DNA of 64,000 nucleotides, from the NCBI RefSeq assembly GCF_002238045.1, contig NZ_NBYO01000001.1, positions 744,001-808,000 of the forward strand. Direction: 5' to 3'. Below are positions 29,511-38,487 of the stretch, one piece after another. The DNA is from Notoacmeibacter marinus. GTDB lineage: Bacteria; Pseudomonadota; Alphaproteobacteria; Rhizobiales; Rhizobiaceae. Below the pieces are notes generated by a model, which was not told the origin of the DNA, searched no databases, and saw only the letters and a list, made by a program, of their open reading frames with translations. Numbering within the stretch: position 1 is the stretch's first letter; each line of letters begins with the position of its first letter. A program made the translations under genes and the position numbers.

Positions 29511-30092
29511 TCAGAGATTGTCGACATTAATGCCAACGGTCACCGCGCCGATCGCTTCGCCCGACTGGGGATCGACAACGGTCTTGGAAACCTGTGACTG
29601 AAGCGTCTGCGAGGATTCATCCTCTTCGATCTCGTCGACGAAAACGGCATCCGCGCCGGCGCCGAAGCTCTTCTCGAACTTGGCTTCGTCGCCCTGCCAA
29701 TAGTCCGAGGTCACGTCGCTCTGGCCGACATTCAGGCCCTTATTGTCCATCACGAAAACTTCGCTGATAAGACCGCCGGACTCCTCCTTGCGCTCCTTGA
29801 GGAACGCCGACAATTCATTGGTCAGGACCTCATCGATCATCGGCTTGCTGGATGCGCCGGTCTCTTCGCGCCATTTGCCGTCCATTGCGTCGATATCGGC
29901 CTGGGTGATACCGGCATGCGCCGCATTCTGGGCCTTCACCGCCTCGATCACGACCGGATCATCGAGCCAGCCATCGACGTTATCCGCCACATAAGCCTTG
30001 ACAGGCGCGACGTGGGGGCCTTCCGCCGAAGCGATGGCCGGAAGGCCGATTGCGAAGACGGTTGTCAGAAGAGCGATGGAGATGCGGTTCAT
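29511..30092 (-). CDS. Exported Cache/PDC-like sensor protein
   Basis: The 193-residue protein begins with a signal peptide (MNRISIALLTTVFAIGLPAI, cleavage near ASA-EG) and has no other membrane segment, so it should be periplasmic. The mature part resembles a PDC/Cache sensory fold without a signalling domain: KPMIDEVLTNELSAFLKERK, then ISEVFVMDNKGLNVGQSDVT, SDYWQGDEAKFEKSF and the final strand IGAVTVGINVDNL. I chose the ATG at 30092, with AAAGGA about 7 bases upstream. It precedes the chemoreceptor gene by 43 bases, so the two are probably co-transcribed. Acting as a ligand-binding partner of that receptor is an inference. Confidence 0.8.
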   Translation of the reverse strand: MNRISIALLTTVFAIGLPAIASAEGPHVAPVKAYVADNVDGWLDDPVVIEAVKAQNAAHAGITQADIDAMDGKWREETGASSKPMIDEVLTNELSAFLKERKEESGGLISEVFVMDNKGLNVGQSDVTSDYWQGDEAKFEKSFGAGADAVFVDEIEEDESSQTLQSQVSKTVVDPQSGEAIGAVTVGINVDNL

Positions 30093-30470
30093 GGGGTGTC
30101 CTTTACTCACAATGGATATTCGGTTGGCTGTCGGGCATGACCCGTTGCTTGAGCGGCGCGATCGGTTTTCGCTCGCCGGGCGTTCGCGAATGCGAGCCGA
30201 TACCGGCGTAGCCATCGGGCAACGGCCTCTAAGATCGTCGAACTTGAAGAGAGACATGCCGCGAAGCGGCTATCGAGACTGGGCTTCATGCCGCAGTGCG
30301 CAGGCACAACTTCCGTGTACCTGATCGGCACAATGGATATAGAAAGTTGAAATAGCACTAATGCCATGGCGCACCGCGCATCGACGGTGCGTTCGGCCCA
30401 ACCGCCCAAACGAAAAGACCCGCCACGCTGCGCGCGGCGGGTCTTCGAACGTTCTCTTCGGCATTTCCGC
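30093..30470. other. Intergenic region between the Cache gene and infC
   Basis: No gene is evident. The right end holds the infC terminator described separately. The part next to 30092 must contain the promoter of the Cache-chemoreceptor pair, but I see no clear -35/-10 match. A short AT-rich patch lies at about 30330-30362. Confidence 0.4.
30409..30445 (-). terminator. Rho-independent terminator of infC
   Basis: A 10-bp stem (AAGACCCGCC at 30415-30424, complement at 30436-30445), with an 11-base loop, is followed on the minus strand by TTTTCGTTT. It lies about 25 bases after the infC stop. Its presence means infC is transcribed apart from rpmI-rplT here. Confidence 0.8.
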
Positions 30471-31007
30471 CTAGCGCGGGGCCAGCACCATCATCATCTG
30501 ACGGCCTTCCAGCTTGGGCTCGGCTTCGACCTTTGCGATCTCGACCGTGTCTTCCTTCACCCGGTTCAGCAATTCCATGCCGAGTTCCTGGTGCGCCATT
30601 TCGCGGCCGCGGAAGCGCAGCGTGACCTTGACCTTGTCGCCATTCTCGAAGAAGCGTCGCGCCGCCTTCATCTTCACATCGTAATCATGGGTGTCGATGT
30701 TCGGGCGCATCTTCACTTCCTTGATCTCGATGGTCTTCTGCTTCTTGCGCGCCTCAGACTTCTTCTTCTGCTGCTGATATTTCAGCCGGCCGAGATCCTG
30801 AATCTTGCAGACGGGCGGCTTGGCGTTGGTCTGCACCTCGACAAGGTCGAGGCCAGCCTCTTGCGCCATGCGGATTGCGTCTTCGGTGGGGACTTCCCCG
30901 CGATTTTCACCTTCGGCATCAATGACAATGACGGTGGGAACGCGGATTTCCTGGTTTGCGCGCGGGCCCTCTTTGGTGGGGGGTGGCGCTCGAAAAGGTC
31001 TGCGAAT
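30471..31007 (-). CDS. infC: Translation initiation factor IF-3, AUU start
   Basis: IF-3 binds the 30S subunit and checks initiation codons. The 178-residue protein shows [17 protein letters not shown] at the N-domain start, [20 protein letters not shown], then the lysine-rich linker and the C-domain with [14 protein letters not shown] and [14 protein letters not shown] place the start at ATT (31007-31005). A strong Shine-Dalgarno (CAGGAG, 31022-31017) stands 9 bases before it and the product then starts with the usual RRPFRAP. ATG 31028 is upstream of and too close to that site. AUU starts allow IF-3 to limit its own synthesis. It has its own terminator and is divergent from the hydrolase gene. 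Confidence 0.93.
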   Translation of the reverse strand: MRRPFRAPPPTKEGPRANQEIRVPTVIVIDAEGENRGEVPTEDAIRMAQEAGLDLVEVQTNAKPPVCKIQDLGRLKYQQQKKKSEARKKQKTIEIKEVKMRPNIDTHDYDVKMKAARRFFENGDKVKVTLRFRGREMAHQELGMELLNRVKEDTVEIAKVEAEPKLEGRQMMMVLAPR

Positions 31008-31185
31008 GGTCGTGGTCTCCTGAACCATTGAACTTACGAATTGCGTGCCGCCGGGCCGCGCCGAAGCGCATGCCATGACGACCTCTACCCATATAGGGAT
31101 TGCCGATTGCCATGACGACGGTGGCTCTCCATAACACGGCCCGGACAGTATTTCACCCCAAAAGCGGAAGCGAGGGAATCGGCAT

Positions 31186-31962
31186 ATGTCGAAAGAGAGC
31201 GGTCAACTTTCCTTTGACGAGGTCGCCATCGCATGGCGGCGGGTCACGGGCGCATCGCCCACTTTCGTCTGGCTGGGCGGTTTCCGCTCCGACATGATGG
31301 GCACGAAGGCCCAGGCCATTTCCGACTATTGCGGGACGACCGGCCGCGCCTTCCTGCGCTTCGACTATTCCGGCCACGGCGAATCCGGCGGCGCGTTCGA
31401 GGACGGCACGATCTCCAAATGGCTTTCCGAAACACTGGCGGTGCTGGACGAACTGACCGATGGCCCGCTTATTCTCGTCGGCTCGTCCATGGGCGGCTGG
31501 ATTGCCTTGCGCGCCGTGCAGGAGATGGCCGCTGCGAACAGGAGCGGCCGCATCGCAGGACTGATTTTGCTGGCGCCCGCGCCGGACTTCACGGCGCGGA
31601 TGCTGGAGCATGAACTGACCGGCGAGGAAAAAGCGGTACTCGAAAAGACCGGCCGCCACGAAGTGCCGACACCTTACGGCCCCGATCCCAATGTCTTCAC
31701 CAGAGCGCTGTTCGACGATGGGGAGAAGAACCGCGTGCTGACCGGCCCGATCGATACGCACTGCCCCGTCCATATCATTCAGGGCATGAACGATCCCGAT
31801 GTACCCTGGCAGACGGCACAGGATCTGATGGAACGGCTGCCGTCCGACGATGTGACGCTCACCTATGTGAAGGATGGCGATCATCGGCTGTCGCGAGAGC
31901 AGGATATCGCGCTTCTGCTACGGGTTTGCGACATCATGGTCGAGCAAGTCGAAAACCCGTAA
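31186..31962 (+). CDS. Alpha/beta hydrolase
   Basis: A cytosolic 258-residue serine hydrolase. The strand-nucleophile turn GSSMGGW puts the nucleophile at Ser101. The oxyanion segment WLGGFRSDM, the motif [11 protein letters not shown], the likely acid in GMNDPDVPW and the catalytic His in KDGDHRLS complete the fold. The pattern resembles ABHD10-like carboxylesterases. The substrate cannot be deduced. It is divergent from infC, with a 178-base spacer, and followed by the DUF2852 gene. Confidence 0.88.
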   Translation: MSKESGQLSFDEVAIAWRRVTGASPTFVWLGGFRSDMMGTKAQAISDYCGTTGRAFLRFDYSGHGESGGAFEDGTISKWLSETLAVLDELTDGPLILVGSSMGGWIALRAVQEMAAANRSGRIAGLILLAPAPDFTARMLEHELTGEEKAVLEKTGRHEVPTPYGPDPNVFTRALFDDGEKNRVLTGPIDTHCPVHIIQGMNDPDVPWQTAQDLMERLPSDDVTLTYVKDGDHRLSREQDIALLLRVCDIMVEQVENP

Positions 31963-32098
31963 TCGGCAAGTTCCCATCCGATTTCGGTCTGCGAAATCTT
32001 GAATCGGATTTCGTCAATTCCCACCTTTCAAGGCATAGAGGCCGCGTCCCCCGACATTCCGTTTTTGTGCGGCCACCCATGTGAAAGGATGGCTTTCG

Positions 32099-32551
32099 AT
32101 GAAAACCAATGCCCTGATCCGTCCGGCCTGGACGCCCGCAACCATCGCGCTCATGATTATCGGCTTCATGCTGTGGTGGCCGCTCGGCCTCGCCATGCTC
32201 GCCTTCATTCTGTGGGGCGACCGGCTGGAAGCCTTCAGGACCGACGTCAACGGCGCGACCGACCGCGTCTTTGCCGGCTGCCGCCGCGCAGCCCGCGCCG
32301 CAGCGGCGCCCTCCACGGGCAATGTCGCTTTCGACGCCTGGCGCGACGAAGAGCTGAAGCGTCTGTCGGAAGAGCGCCGCAAGCTCGACGAGATGCGCAG
32401 CGAGTTCGATTCCCACATGCGCGAACTGCGCATGGCCCGCGACAGGGAGGAGTTCGATTCCTTCATGGCGGCGCGCCGCGAGCGCAAGACCGTCGAGCAT
32501 GAGAAGGACGACAAGGCCGGCGAACTGCCAGGCGGCGCCTTCGCCAGCTAA
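32099..32551 (+). CDS. DUF2852 membrane protein
   Basis: This 150-residue protein has a hydrophobic N-terminal region (about residues 11-40, with TIALMIIGFMLWWPLGLAML), then a long charged alpha-helical region (LKRLSEERRKLDEMRSEFDS) that looks like a coiled coil. This matches DUF2852, a family frequent in Hyphomicrobiales without known function. I chose the ATG at 32099 (AAAGGA about 8 bases upstream) over ATG 32081. A terminator follows the gene. Confidence 0.82.
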   Translation: MKTNALIRPAWTPATIALMIIGFMLWWPLGLAMLAFILWGDRLEAFRTDVNGATDRVFAGCRRAARAAAAPSTGNVAFDAWRDEELKRLSEERRKLDEMRSEFDSHMRELRMARDREEFDSFMAARRERKTVEHEKDDKAGELPGGAFAS

Positions 32552-32578
32552 ATGCTGCCCGACATCAAGGAATGATAG

Positions 32579-32612
32579 GGGCCGGGTTCAAACGAACCCG
32601 GCCCTTCTTGTT
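32579..32612 (+). terminator. Rho-independent terminator after the DUF2852 gene
   Basis: A perfect 11-bp stem (GGGCCGGGTTC at 32579-32589, complement at 32594-32604) with a 4-base loop is followed by TTCTTGTTCTT. It lies 28 bases after the stop codon. Confidence 0.85.
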
Positions 32613-32638
32613 CTTGGTTTGAGTGACACGGTGAGCAT

Positions 32639-32899
32639 ATGGACGAACCCGGACGTTTCACGATTTTCGTTATCCGAGCGGTTCTCGATGTCATAATCTA
32701 CGTCATCGTTTCGAAGGTCTGGCGGGGCATTCAGAAACTCTTCTGGGTGCTGCTCACCTTCGACATCAGATATTTCCGGCGCGAGGCCAATGTCGGCCGC
32801 CCCAGCGACAGGGTGGTTGCATGGTCCAAGGTCCTGCCATTCGTGATCACGACCGCCCTTTTTCTGGCCGCGCTCCTGATGCGGACCGCAAATGGCTGA
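32639..32899 (+). CDS. Small putative membrane protein
   Basis: An 86-residue reading frame with two hydrophobic segments (about residues 8-22 and 66-82) around a charged middle (FDIRYFRREANVGRPSD). No family is recognised. The spacing between the terminator at 32612 and the metallopeptidase gene leaves room for such a gene, and the membrane pattern is sensible, but translation is unproven and no strong ribosome site is visible. Confidence 0.45.
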   Translation: MDEPGRFTIFVIRAVLDVIIYVIVSKVWRGIQKLFWVLLTFDIRYFRREANVGRPSDRVVAWSKVLPFVITTALFLAALLMRTANG

Positions 32900-32964
32900 G
32901 CTGACACAAAAAGCTGTCAGTTCCCGTTAACCTCCTGGAACCGAATCGCTTTATTGTGCACGGC

Positions 32965-33732
32965 ATGGTTGCCGCATCGCCCCTCCTCTTTCAGCGCCGC
33001 TCGTCCTCCCAGACGAAGGAAGAACGTCTGCATCCCGTCGGCGAACGGGCGCTGCCGCTCGCCATTCATCGGAACCCGCGCGCCCGACGACTGATCCTGC
33101 GCATCGTGCCGGGTGGCCGGGCGCTTCGAGTGACGGCGCCGCCGCAGGTCTCCGAAAAGGACATCGACGCCTTTCTGGCGCGCAATGCCGGCTGGCTCGA
33201 AGAGCGATTGGACCGCCACGGCGGCTGTACGCTCGGCATTGGCGGCGAGCTTGCCTTTCGCGGGCGGACCTACAGTATCGCCCATTCCGGGAAGTTGCGG
33301 GGTCTGCCGGCATTGACCGGTAACGATACGTCCGCGCCGACGATCCTCGTTCATGGTCCCGAAACGGCGCTCCGCAAGCGCATCGGCGAGTTCCTACGCC
33401 GCGAGGCCGAAGCGATGATGGTGCCGCTGGCCCATCGCCACGCCGCGACGCTCGGTCGGTCGATCAAGACCGTGCGCTTTCGCGATACGCGTAGCCGCTG
33501 GGGCAGCTGCACGGCGGACGGCACGCTGTCCTTCTCCTGGCGGATCATGATGGCGCCGGATTTCGTGATCGACTATTTGGTCTGCCACGAGGTTGCGCAT
33601 CTGGCGGAGATGAATCACGGGCCCCGCTTCTGGGCGCTGTGCCGCGAACTATGTCCTCGGGTCGACGAAGCGAAAGCCTGGCTGAAAGAGCATGGCGGAC
33701 GGCTCCAGGCCGTCGATTTCAGCGGCGGTTGA
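32965..33732 (+). CDS. M48-family metallopeptidase, YgjP/WLM-like (DUF45)
   Basis: A 255-residue zinc peptidase. The zinc motif HEVAHLAEMNHG contains the HExxH pair and a downstream His; the region before it, RDTRSRWGSCTADGTLSFSW with DFVIDYLVCHE, is the standard YgjP signature. The N-terminal third is a beta-rich domain (ARRLILRIVPGGRALRVTAP). Substrates are unknown for most members. The ATG at 32965 was chosen; a GTG at 32956 is an alternative. It stands alone before trpF with a 148-base gap. Confidence 0.9.
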   Translation: MVAASPLLFQRRSSSQTKEERLHPVGERALPLAIHRNPRARRLILRIVPGGRALRVTAPPQVSEKDIDAFLARNAGWLEERLDRHGGCTLGIGGELAFRGRTYSIAHSGKLRGLPALTGNDTSAPTILVHGPETALRKRIGEFLRREAEAMMVPLAHRHAATLGRSIKTVRFRDTRSRWGSCTADGTLSFSWRIMMAPDFVIDYLVCHEVAHLAEMNHGPRFWALCRELCPRVDEAKAWLKEHGGRLQAVDFSGG

Positions 33733-33880
33733 TCGCCGCGCGTTGACCATGACGCGCGGTTCTGGCAGCCATGCAAGCTGTTTTCTTGCACTGCAATGGA
33801 CAAAAGCATAGATTGGACGACGCGCATTCGTTCGATAGGACGAGTGCGTTTCTCTTGTTCAAGGGTCGGAGCACAAATCG

Positions 33881-34522
33881 ATGGACGTAAAGATCTGCGG
33901 GTTGGGCACCGAGCAGACGGTGGATGTCGCAATCGCATCCGGTGCCAGCCATGTCGGCTTCGTTTTTTATCCGCTGTCGCCGCGCCATGTCGGCCCGTCT
34001 CATGCCGGACAGCTGGCCAAACGCGCCAAGGATCAGCGCATCAAGGTCGTTGCCGTCACGGTCGACGCCGGCGACGGCATGCTGGACGCGATCATCGAAG
34101 CTATCTCGCCCGACATGCTCCAGCTTCATGGCAAGGAAGAGCCGTGGCGCATCGACGAGATCAAGGATCGCTACGGCCTGCCCGTCATGAAGGCGATTTC
34201 CCTGGAAGGCGCCGATGATCTGGCCATGATCGACGAATATGCCGATGTGGCCGACCGCCTGCTGTTCGACGCGAAAGCGCCGAAGGGTTCTGCCCTGCCG
34301 GGCGGCAATGGCGTTTCGTTCGACTGGTCCATCCTGAGGGACGTCAAGGGCGACTGGTTCCTGTCCGGCGGGCTGTCGCCGGAAAATGTGGGCGCGGCGC
34401 TGGAAGTCTGCAACCCCGGCGGTCTCGACGTGTCGTCTGCGCTGGAAAGCGCGCCTGGCGTCAAGGACCCGGACCGCATTCGCGCCTTCTTCGCCGCCAT
34501 CCGCGAGGCCGAAGCGGCTTAA
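33881..34522 (+). CDS. trpF: Phosphoribosylanthranilate isomerase
   Basis: TrpF catalyses the third step from anthranilate in tryptophan synthesis. The 213-residue TIM barrel has KICGL at the start (catalytic Cys), GFVFYPLSPRHV, LQLHGKE and, later, FDAKAP with the catalytic Asp, then LSGGLSPENV and GLDVSSALE for phosphate binding. Length is typical. In this group trpF is followed by trpB and trpA; here a repeat-bearing 536-base spacer separates trpF and trpB. Confidence 0.96.
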   Translation: MDVKICGLGTEQTVDVAIASGASHVGFVFYPLSPRHVGPSHAGQLAKRAKDQRIKVVAVTVDAGDGMLDAIIEAISPDMLQLHGKEEPWRIDEIKDRYGLPVMKAISLEGADDLAMIDEYADVADRLLFDAKAPKGSALPGGNGVSFDWSILRDVKGDWFLSGGLSPENVGAALEVCNPGGLDVSSALESAPGVKDPDRIRAFFAAIREAEAA

Positions 34523-34636
34523 GACGCGGTCCCTTTCGCTTGTTGTGAAAAGGATGGGCAGGCGAGGCTTCGCCGGGCCGATGCCGTATCTGAGCGCCGG
34601 CGGTTTTTTTCATCGCCGGCGGCGCGTCACCGTTCA

Positions 34637-34794
34637 GGCATGGATCCTCGGATCGAGTCCGAGGATGACGAAGCTCATAAGGTATCGCTTGATTCTGCAC
34701 CGTCCCAGTACGGCTTTGCATTCGACTGTTCCGTGACAGGCGAACCCAAAAAGGCACGGTCGTCATCCTCGGACTCGATCCGAGGATCCATGCC
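34637..34794. repeat. Pair of perfect 34-base inverted repeats (MITE-like element)
   Basis: A 34-base sequence at 34637-34670 occurs as its exact reverse complement at 34761-34794, with 90 bases between. Each copy is itself a hairpin: arms ATCCTCGGA and TCCGAGGAT around a 5-base loop. No reading frame of transposase type is inside. This looks like a pair of short palindromic repetitive units, as dispersed in many alphaproteobacterial genomes. The remainder of the 34523-35058 spacer has no gene. Confidence 0.85.
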
Positions 34795-34998
34795 CGCAAC
34801 ACCCGACCTCAGCACGACGAAGAAGAAACAGCCCGTTTCTCCGTTTGAAGGAGATCGGAAAACCCGGCGTTCGTTTCTAGTGGGCCGAAACGGCCAGATG
34901 CCTTCCATCCAAGCGGTGCGTCGCCCTTGTGACTCCCTCCAGGCAGCGACCGCATGTTGTTGCCCCCTACCCCGGCTTTCGCTAGAACGCGCCTTTAG

Positions 34999-35020
34999 CC
35001 TGCCGCGAAGTTGCGGCAGG
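34999..35020 (+). promoter_or_regulatory. Hairpin upstream of trpB
   Basis: An 8-bp stem (CCTGCCGC at 34999-35006, complement at 35013-35020) with a 6-base loop lies 38 bases before the trpB start. It could be part of the trpB leader. There is no Trp-codon leader peptide visible, so attenuation is not supported. Confidence 0.35.
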
Positions 35021-35058
35021 GTGATCGCATAACCGTTTCCAGTGAAAGTCCGCGCCCC

Positions 35059-36282
35059 GTGAATTCTCCCCAGACGCCCAATTCCTTTCGCGCCATGCCC
35101 GATCCCGAGGGCATGTTCGGCATCTTCGGCGGGCGCTTCGTCGCCGAAACGCTGATGCCCCTGATTCTGGATCTGCAAGCGGAGTGGGATAAGGCGAAAA
35201 CGGACCCGGATTTCCAGGCCGAGTTGCAGCATCTCAACGCCCATTATACGGGCCGGCCCTCGCCGCTCTATTTCGCCGAGCGGCTGACGGAGCATCTCGG
35301 CGGTGCGAAGATCTATTTCAAGCGCGACGAGTTGAACCATACGGGCAGCCACAAGATCAACAATTGCCTCGGCCAGATCCTGCTCGCCAAGCGTATGGGC
35401 AAGACGCGCATCATCGCCGAAACGGGCGCTGGCCAGCATGGTGTCGCCTCGGCCACCGTCGCGGCGCGGTTCGGTTTTCCTTGCGAGGTCTATATGGGCG
35501 CGACCGATGTGGAGCGGCAGGCGCCCAACGTCTTCCGCATGAAACTGCTCGGCGCGAAGGTCCACCCGGTCACTGCCGGCCACGGGACGCTGAAGGATGC
35601 CATGAACGAGGCGTTGCGCGACTGGGTGACCAATGTCGACGACACCTATTATCTGATCGGCACCGCCGCCGGCCCGCACCCCTATCCGGAGATGGTCCGT
35701 GATTTCCAGAGCGTGATCGGGACCGAAACGAAGGAGCAGATGCTGGCCGCCGAAGGGCGTCTGCCGGACATGCTGGTCGCGGCGGTCGGCGGCGGGTCGA
35801 ACGCCATCGGCCTTTTCCATCCCTTCCTCGACGATGAGAGCGTCGAAATCGTCGGCGTGGAAGCTGGCGGCAAGGGGCTCGATGGCGAAGAGCATTGCGC
35901 TTCGCTCACCGCCGGATCGCCGGGCGTGCTGCATGGCAACCGCACCTATCTGCTGCAGAATGGCGACGGGCAGATCACCGAAGGCCACTCCATCTCCGCC
36001 GGCCTCGACTATCCCGGCATCGGGCCGGAGCATAGCTGGCTGAAGGAAACCGGCCGCGTCGAATATGTGCCGATCATGGACAATGAGGCGCTGGAGGCGT
36101 TTCAGCTTCTGACCCGGCTGGAGGGTATCATTCCGGCGCTGGAGCCAAGCCACGCGCTGGCCGAGATCGTCAAGCGCGCGCCGACGATGGACAAGGACCA
36201 GATCATCGTGATGAATCTGTGCGGCCGGGGCGACAAGGACGTCTTCACCGTCGGCAAGATGCTGGGGTTCGATCTGTCATGA
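35059..36282 (+). CDS. trpB: Tryptophan synthase beta chain
   Basis: TrpB is the PLP subunit that condenses indole and serine to tryptophan. The 407-residue protein has [14 protein letters not shown] near the start, the PLP lysine Lys99 in [17 protein letters not shown], and the phosphate-binding GGGSNAIG. I chose the GTG at 35059, which gives the normal length and the usual start before [16 protein letters not shown] at 35011 would add 16 residues. Its stop overlaps cutA by 4 bases (ATGA), so trpB, cutA and trpA form a coupled operon. Confidence 0.96.
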   Translation: MNSPQTPNSFRAMPDPEGMFGIFGGRFVAETLMPLILDLQAEWDKAKTDPDFQAELQHLNAHYTGRPSPLYFAERLTEHLGGAKIYFKRDELNHTGSHKINNCLGQILLAKRMGKTRIIAETGAGQHGVASATVAARFGFPCEVYMGATDVERQAPNVFRMKLLGAKVHPVTAGHGTLKDAMNEALRDWVTNVDDTYYLIGTAAGPHPYPEMVRDFQSVIGTETKEQMLAAEGRLPDMLVAAVGGGSNAIGLFHPFLDDESVEIVGVEAGGKGLDGEEHCASLTAGSPGVLHGNRTYLLQNGDGQITEGHSISAGLDYPGIGPEHSWLKETGRVEYVPIMDNEALEAFQLLTRLEGIIPALEPSHALAEIVKRAPTMDKDQIIVMNLCGRGDKDVFTVGKMLGFDLS

Positions 36283-36596
36283 TCGAGGTTCACGTCACCA
36301 CCCATTCGCGCGACACTGCGCTGAAGCTGGCGAAAGACGCTCTTGGCGAACGGCTCGCGGCCTGCGCCAATATTGTCGACCAGATCACCTCTCTCTACTG
36401 GTGGGAAGGGCAGATCGAGCACGACAAGGAATCGCTCGTCATCTTCAAGACGAGCAAGGCCCGCGCCGACGAACTGACCGCCTTCATCATCGCCAATCAT
36501 GGCTACGATCTGCCCGCGATCATCCGCCACGAAGAGGTCATCCCGACGCCGGAATACCGGCGCTGGGTGCATCAGGAAACGAAAGCCGACCAATGA
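36279..36596 (+). CDS. cutA: CutA family divalent-ion tolerance protein
   Basis: A 105-residue member of the CutA1 family, small trimeric proteins linked to copper and divalent-ion tolerance. The signature is clear: [30 protein letters not shown], then SLYWWEGQI and [10 protein letters not shown] near the end. It overlaps trpB (ATGA) and trpA (ATGA) at its two ends, so it is expressed with both tryptophan synthase chains. A functional tie to tryptophan synthesis is not known to me. Confidence 0.93.
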   Translation: MIEVHVTTHSRDTALKLAKDALGERLAACANIVDQITSLYWWEGQIEHDKESLVIFKTSKARADELTAFIIANHGYDLPAIIRHEEVIPTPEYRRWVHQETKADQ

Positions 36597-37423
36597 GCCA
36601 GACCCGCATCGACCGCCGCTTCGTCAAATTGCGCGAAGAGGGCCGGCCCGCACTCGTGACCTATTTCATGGCAGGCGATCCCGACATCGAAACCTCCAAT
36701 GCGGTGATTGCCGCGCTGACGAAGAGCGGCGCCGATATCATCGAACTCGGCATGCCCTTTTCCGACCCGATGGCGGACGGACCGACCATTCAGACGGCAG
36801 GCCAAAGGGCGCTTGCCGGTGGGCAGACGCTGCCGAAGACACTGGATGTCGCGCGGCAGTTCCGCAAGAGCGACGACGAGACCCCCATCGTTCTGATGGG
36901 GTATTACAATCCGATCTACGTCTATGGCGTGGAGCGGTTTCTGGCCGACGCCAAAGCTGCCGGCATCGATGGGCTGATCGTTGTCGACCTTCCACCTGAG
37001 ATGGACGAGGAACTGTGCATCCCGGCCCGCCAGGCGGGCCTCAACTTCATCCGCCTCGCCACGCCGACGACGGATGAGAAGCGGCTGCCGAAAGTGCTCA
37101 CCAACACCTCCGGCTTCGTCTACTACGTCTCGATGACGGGCATTACCGGCTCCAGCCTTGCCACCGATACGCGCGGTGTCAGCGAAGCGGTCGCGCGCAT
37201 CAAGGCGCATACGGATCTGCCGGTCTGCGTCGGCTTCGGCGTCAAGACCGAAGAGCAGGCGCGGGCCATCGGCGTTGCGGCGGATGGAGTCGTGGTCGGC
37301 TCGGCCATCGTTTCCGCCATCGCCGCCGCAAACTCGCCCGAAGGCGCCGCCGACGCCGTATCGACGCTTGTCGGCAGCCTCGCGCGGGGCTGTGCGGCGG
37401 CGCGCATACCCGTCGGCGCTTAA
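36593..37423 (+). CDS. trpA: Tryptophan synthase alpha chain
   Basis: TrpA cleaves indole-3-glycerol phosphate and passes indole to TrpB through the complex tunnel. The 276-residue TIM barrel contains [18 protein letters not shown] with the catalytic Glu and Asp, [18 protein letters not shown], and [13 protein letters not shown] for phosphate binding. The start ATG overlaps the cutA stop by 4 bases. Upstream in-frame sequence lies within cutA and is not part of the protein. Confidence 0.96.
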   Translation: MSQTRIDRRFVKLREEGRPALVTYFMAGDPDIETSNAVIAALTKSGADIIELGMPFSDPMADGPTIQTAGQRALAGGQTLPKTLDVARQFRKSDDETPIVLMGYYNPIYVYGVERFLADAKAAGIDGLIVVDLPPEMDEELCIPARQAGLNFIRLATPTTDEKRLPKVLTNTSGFVYYVSMTGITGSSLATDTRGVSEAVARIKAHTDLPVCVGFGVKTEEQARAIGVAADGVVVGSAIVSAIAAANSPEGAADAVSTLVGSLARGCAAARIPVGA

Positions 37424-37535
37424 TCCATTCGAACTGGGGCGGCATGTTTGTCATTGGCATCGGCCAGTCCTACGTGTGACACTAGCAGCGATCGCTCGAC
37501 CGTCGCCAGGAGCCGGATCAACCGGAGGCAAGACC

Positions 37536-38486
37536 ATGAACTGGATTACCAATTACGTCCGCCCGCGCATCAATTCGATGTTCGGCAAGCGCGACATTCC
37601 AGACAATCTGTGGATCAAATGTCCGGAGACGGGCGAGATGGTCTTCCACAAAGAGCTGGAAGACAATTTCTGGGTCATTCCCTCTTCCGGCTATCACATG
37701 AAAATTCCGGTCGATGCCCGGCTGAAGAGCTTTCTGGACGATCAGTGGTATGAACGACTGAAACTGCCCTCCGTGCCGCAGGACCCGCTGAAGTTCCGCG
37801 ATGTGAAGCGTTACACGGACCGGCTCAAGGAATACCGCAACAAGACCGGGCTGGACGATTCGGTGGTCGTCGCGCTCGGTTCACTGGAAGATCTTCCCGT
37901 GGTGGTCGCCTGCCACGACTTCACCTTCATGGGCGGCTCGCTCGGCATGGCCGCTGGCGAAGCCATCGTGACCGGCATCATGAAGGCCATCGAGTTCAAC
38001 CGGCCCTTCATCATGTTCGCAGCGTCGGGTGGCGCGCGGATGCAGGAAGGCATTCTGTCGCTGATGCAATTGCCGCGCACCACGGCGGCGGTCGACATGC
38101 TGCGCGAGAAGGGCCTGCCCTATATCGTCGTGCTGACCAATCCGACGACCGGCGGCGTCTCGGCCTCCTACGCCATGCTTGGCGACATCCACATCGCAGA
38201 ACCCGGCGCGGTGATCGGCTTTGCCGGCAAGCGCGTTATCGAACAGACCATTCGCGAGAAGCTGCCCGACGATTTCCAGACCGCGGAATATCTGAAAGCC
38301 CATGGCATGCTCGATATGGTGGTGCCGCGCCACGAATTGCGCCCAACCATCAGCCGCATCCTGCGTATCCTGCTCAAAATGCCGCCCTCGGCGGATCGAG
38401 CCGCGATCGAGACGGATGTGCAGGACGATGCCGCTTCTGCTACAACAACCGAAAAGCCAGCGGCGGATCAGCCGGCGGCGGCTTGA
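37536..38486 (+). CDS. accD: Acetyl-CoA carboxylase carboxyltransferase beta subunit
   Basis: AccD pairs with AccA to transfer CO2 from biotin to acetyl-CoA, the first step of fatty acid synthesis. The 316-residue protein has the expected core: [52 protein letters not shown] and [12 protein letters not shown]. In the N-terminal region that usually forms a four-Cys zinc ribbon, only one Cys remains ([10 protein letters not shown]) and the second pair is replaced by [12 protein letters not shown]. The C-terminal tail is a variable Ala/Thr-rich stretch. GGAGG stands about 6 bases upstream. folC follows 1 base after the stop. Confidence 0.95.
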   Translation: MNWITNYVRPRINSMFGKRDIPDNLWIKCPETGEMVFHKELEDNFWVIPSSGYHMKIPVDARLKSFLDDQWYERLKLPSVPQDPLKFRDVKRYTDRLKEYRNKTGLDDSVVVALGSLEDLPVVVACHDFTFMGGSLGMAAGEAIVTGIMKAIEFNRPFIMFAASGGARMQEGILSLMQLPRTTAAVDMLREKGLPYIVVLTNPTTGGVSASYAMLGDIHIAEPGAVIGFAGKRVIEQTIREKLPDDFQTAEYLKAHGMLDMVVPRHELRPTISRILRILLKMPPSADRAAIETDVQDDAASATTTEKPAADQPAAA

Positions 38487-38487
38487 G

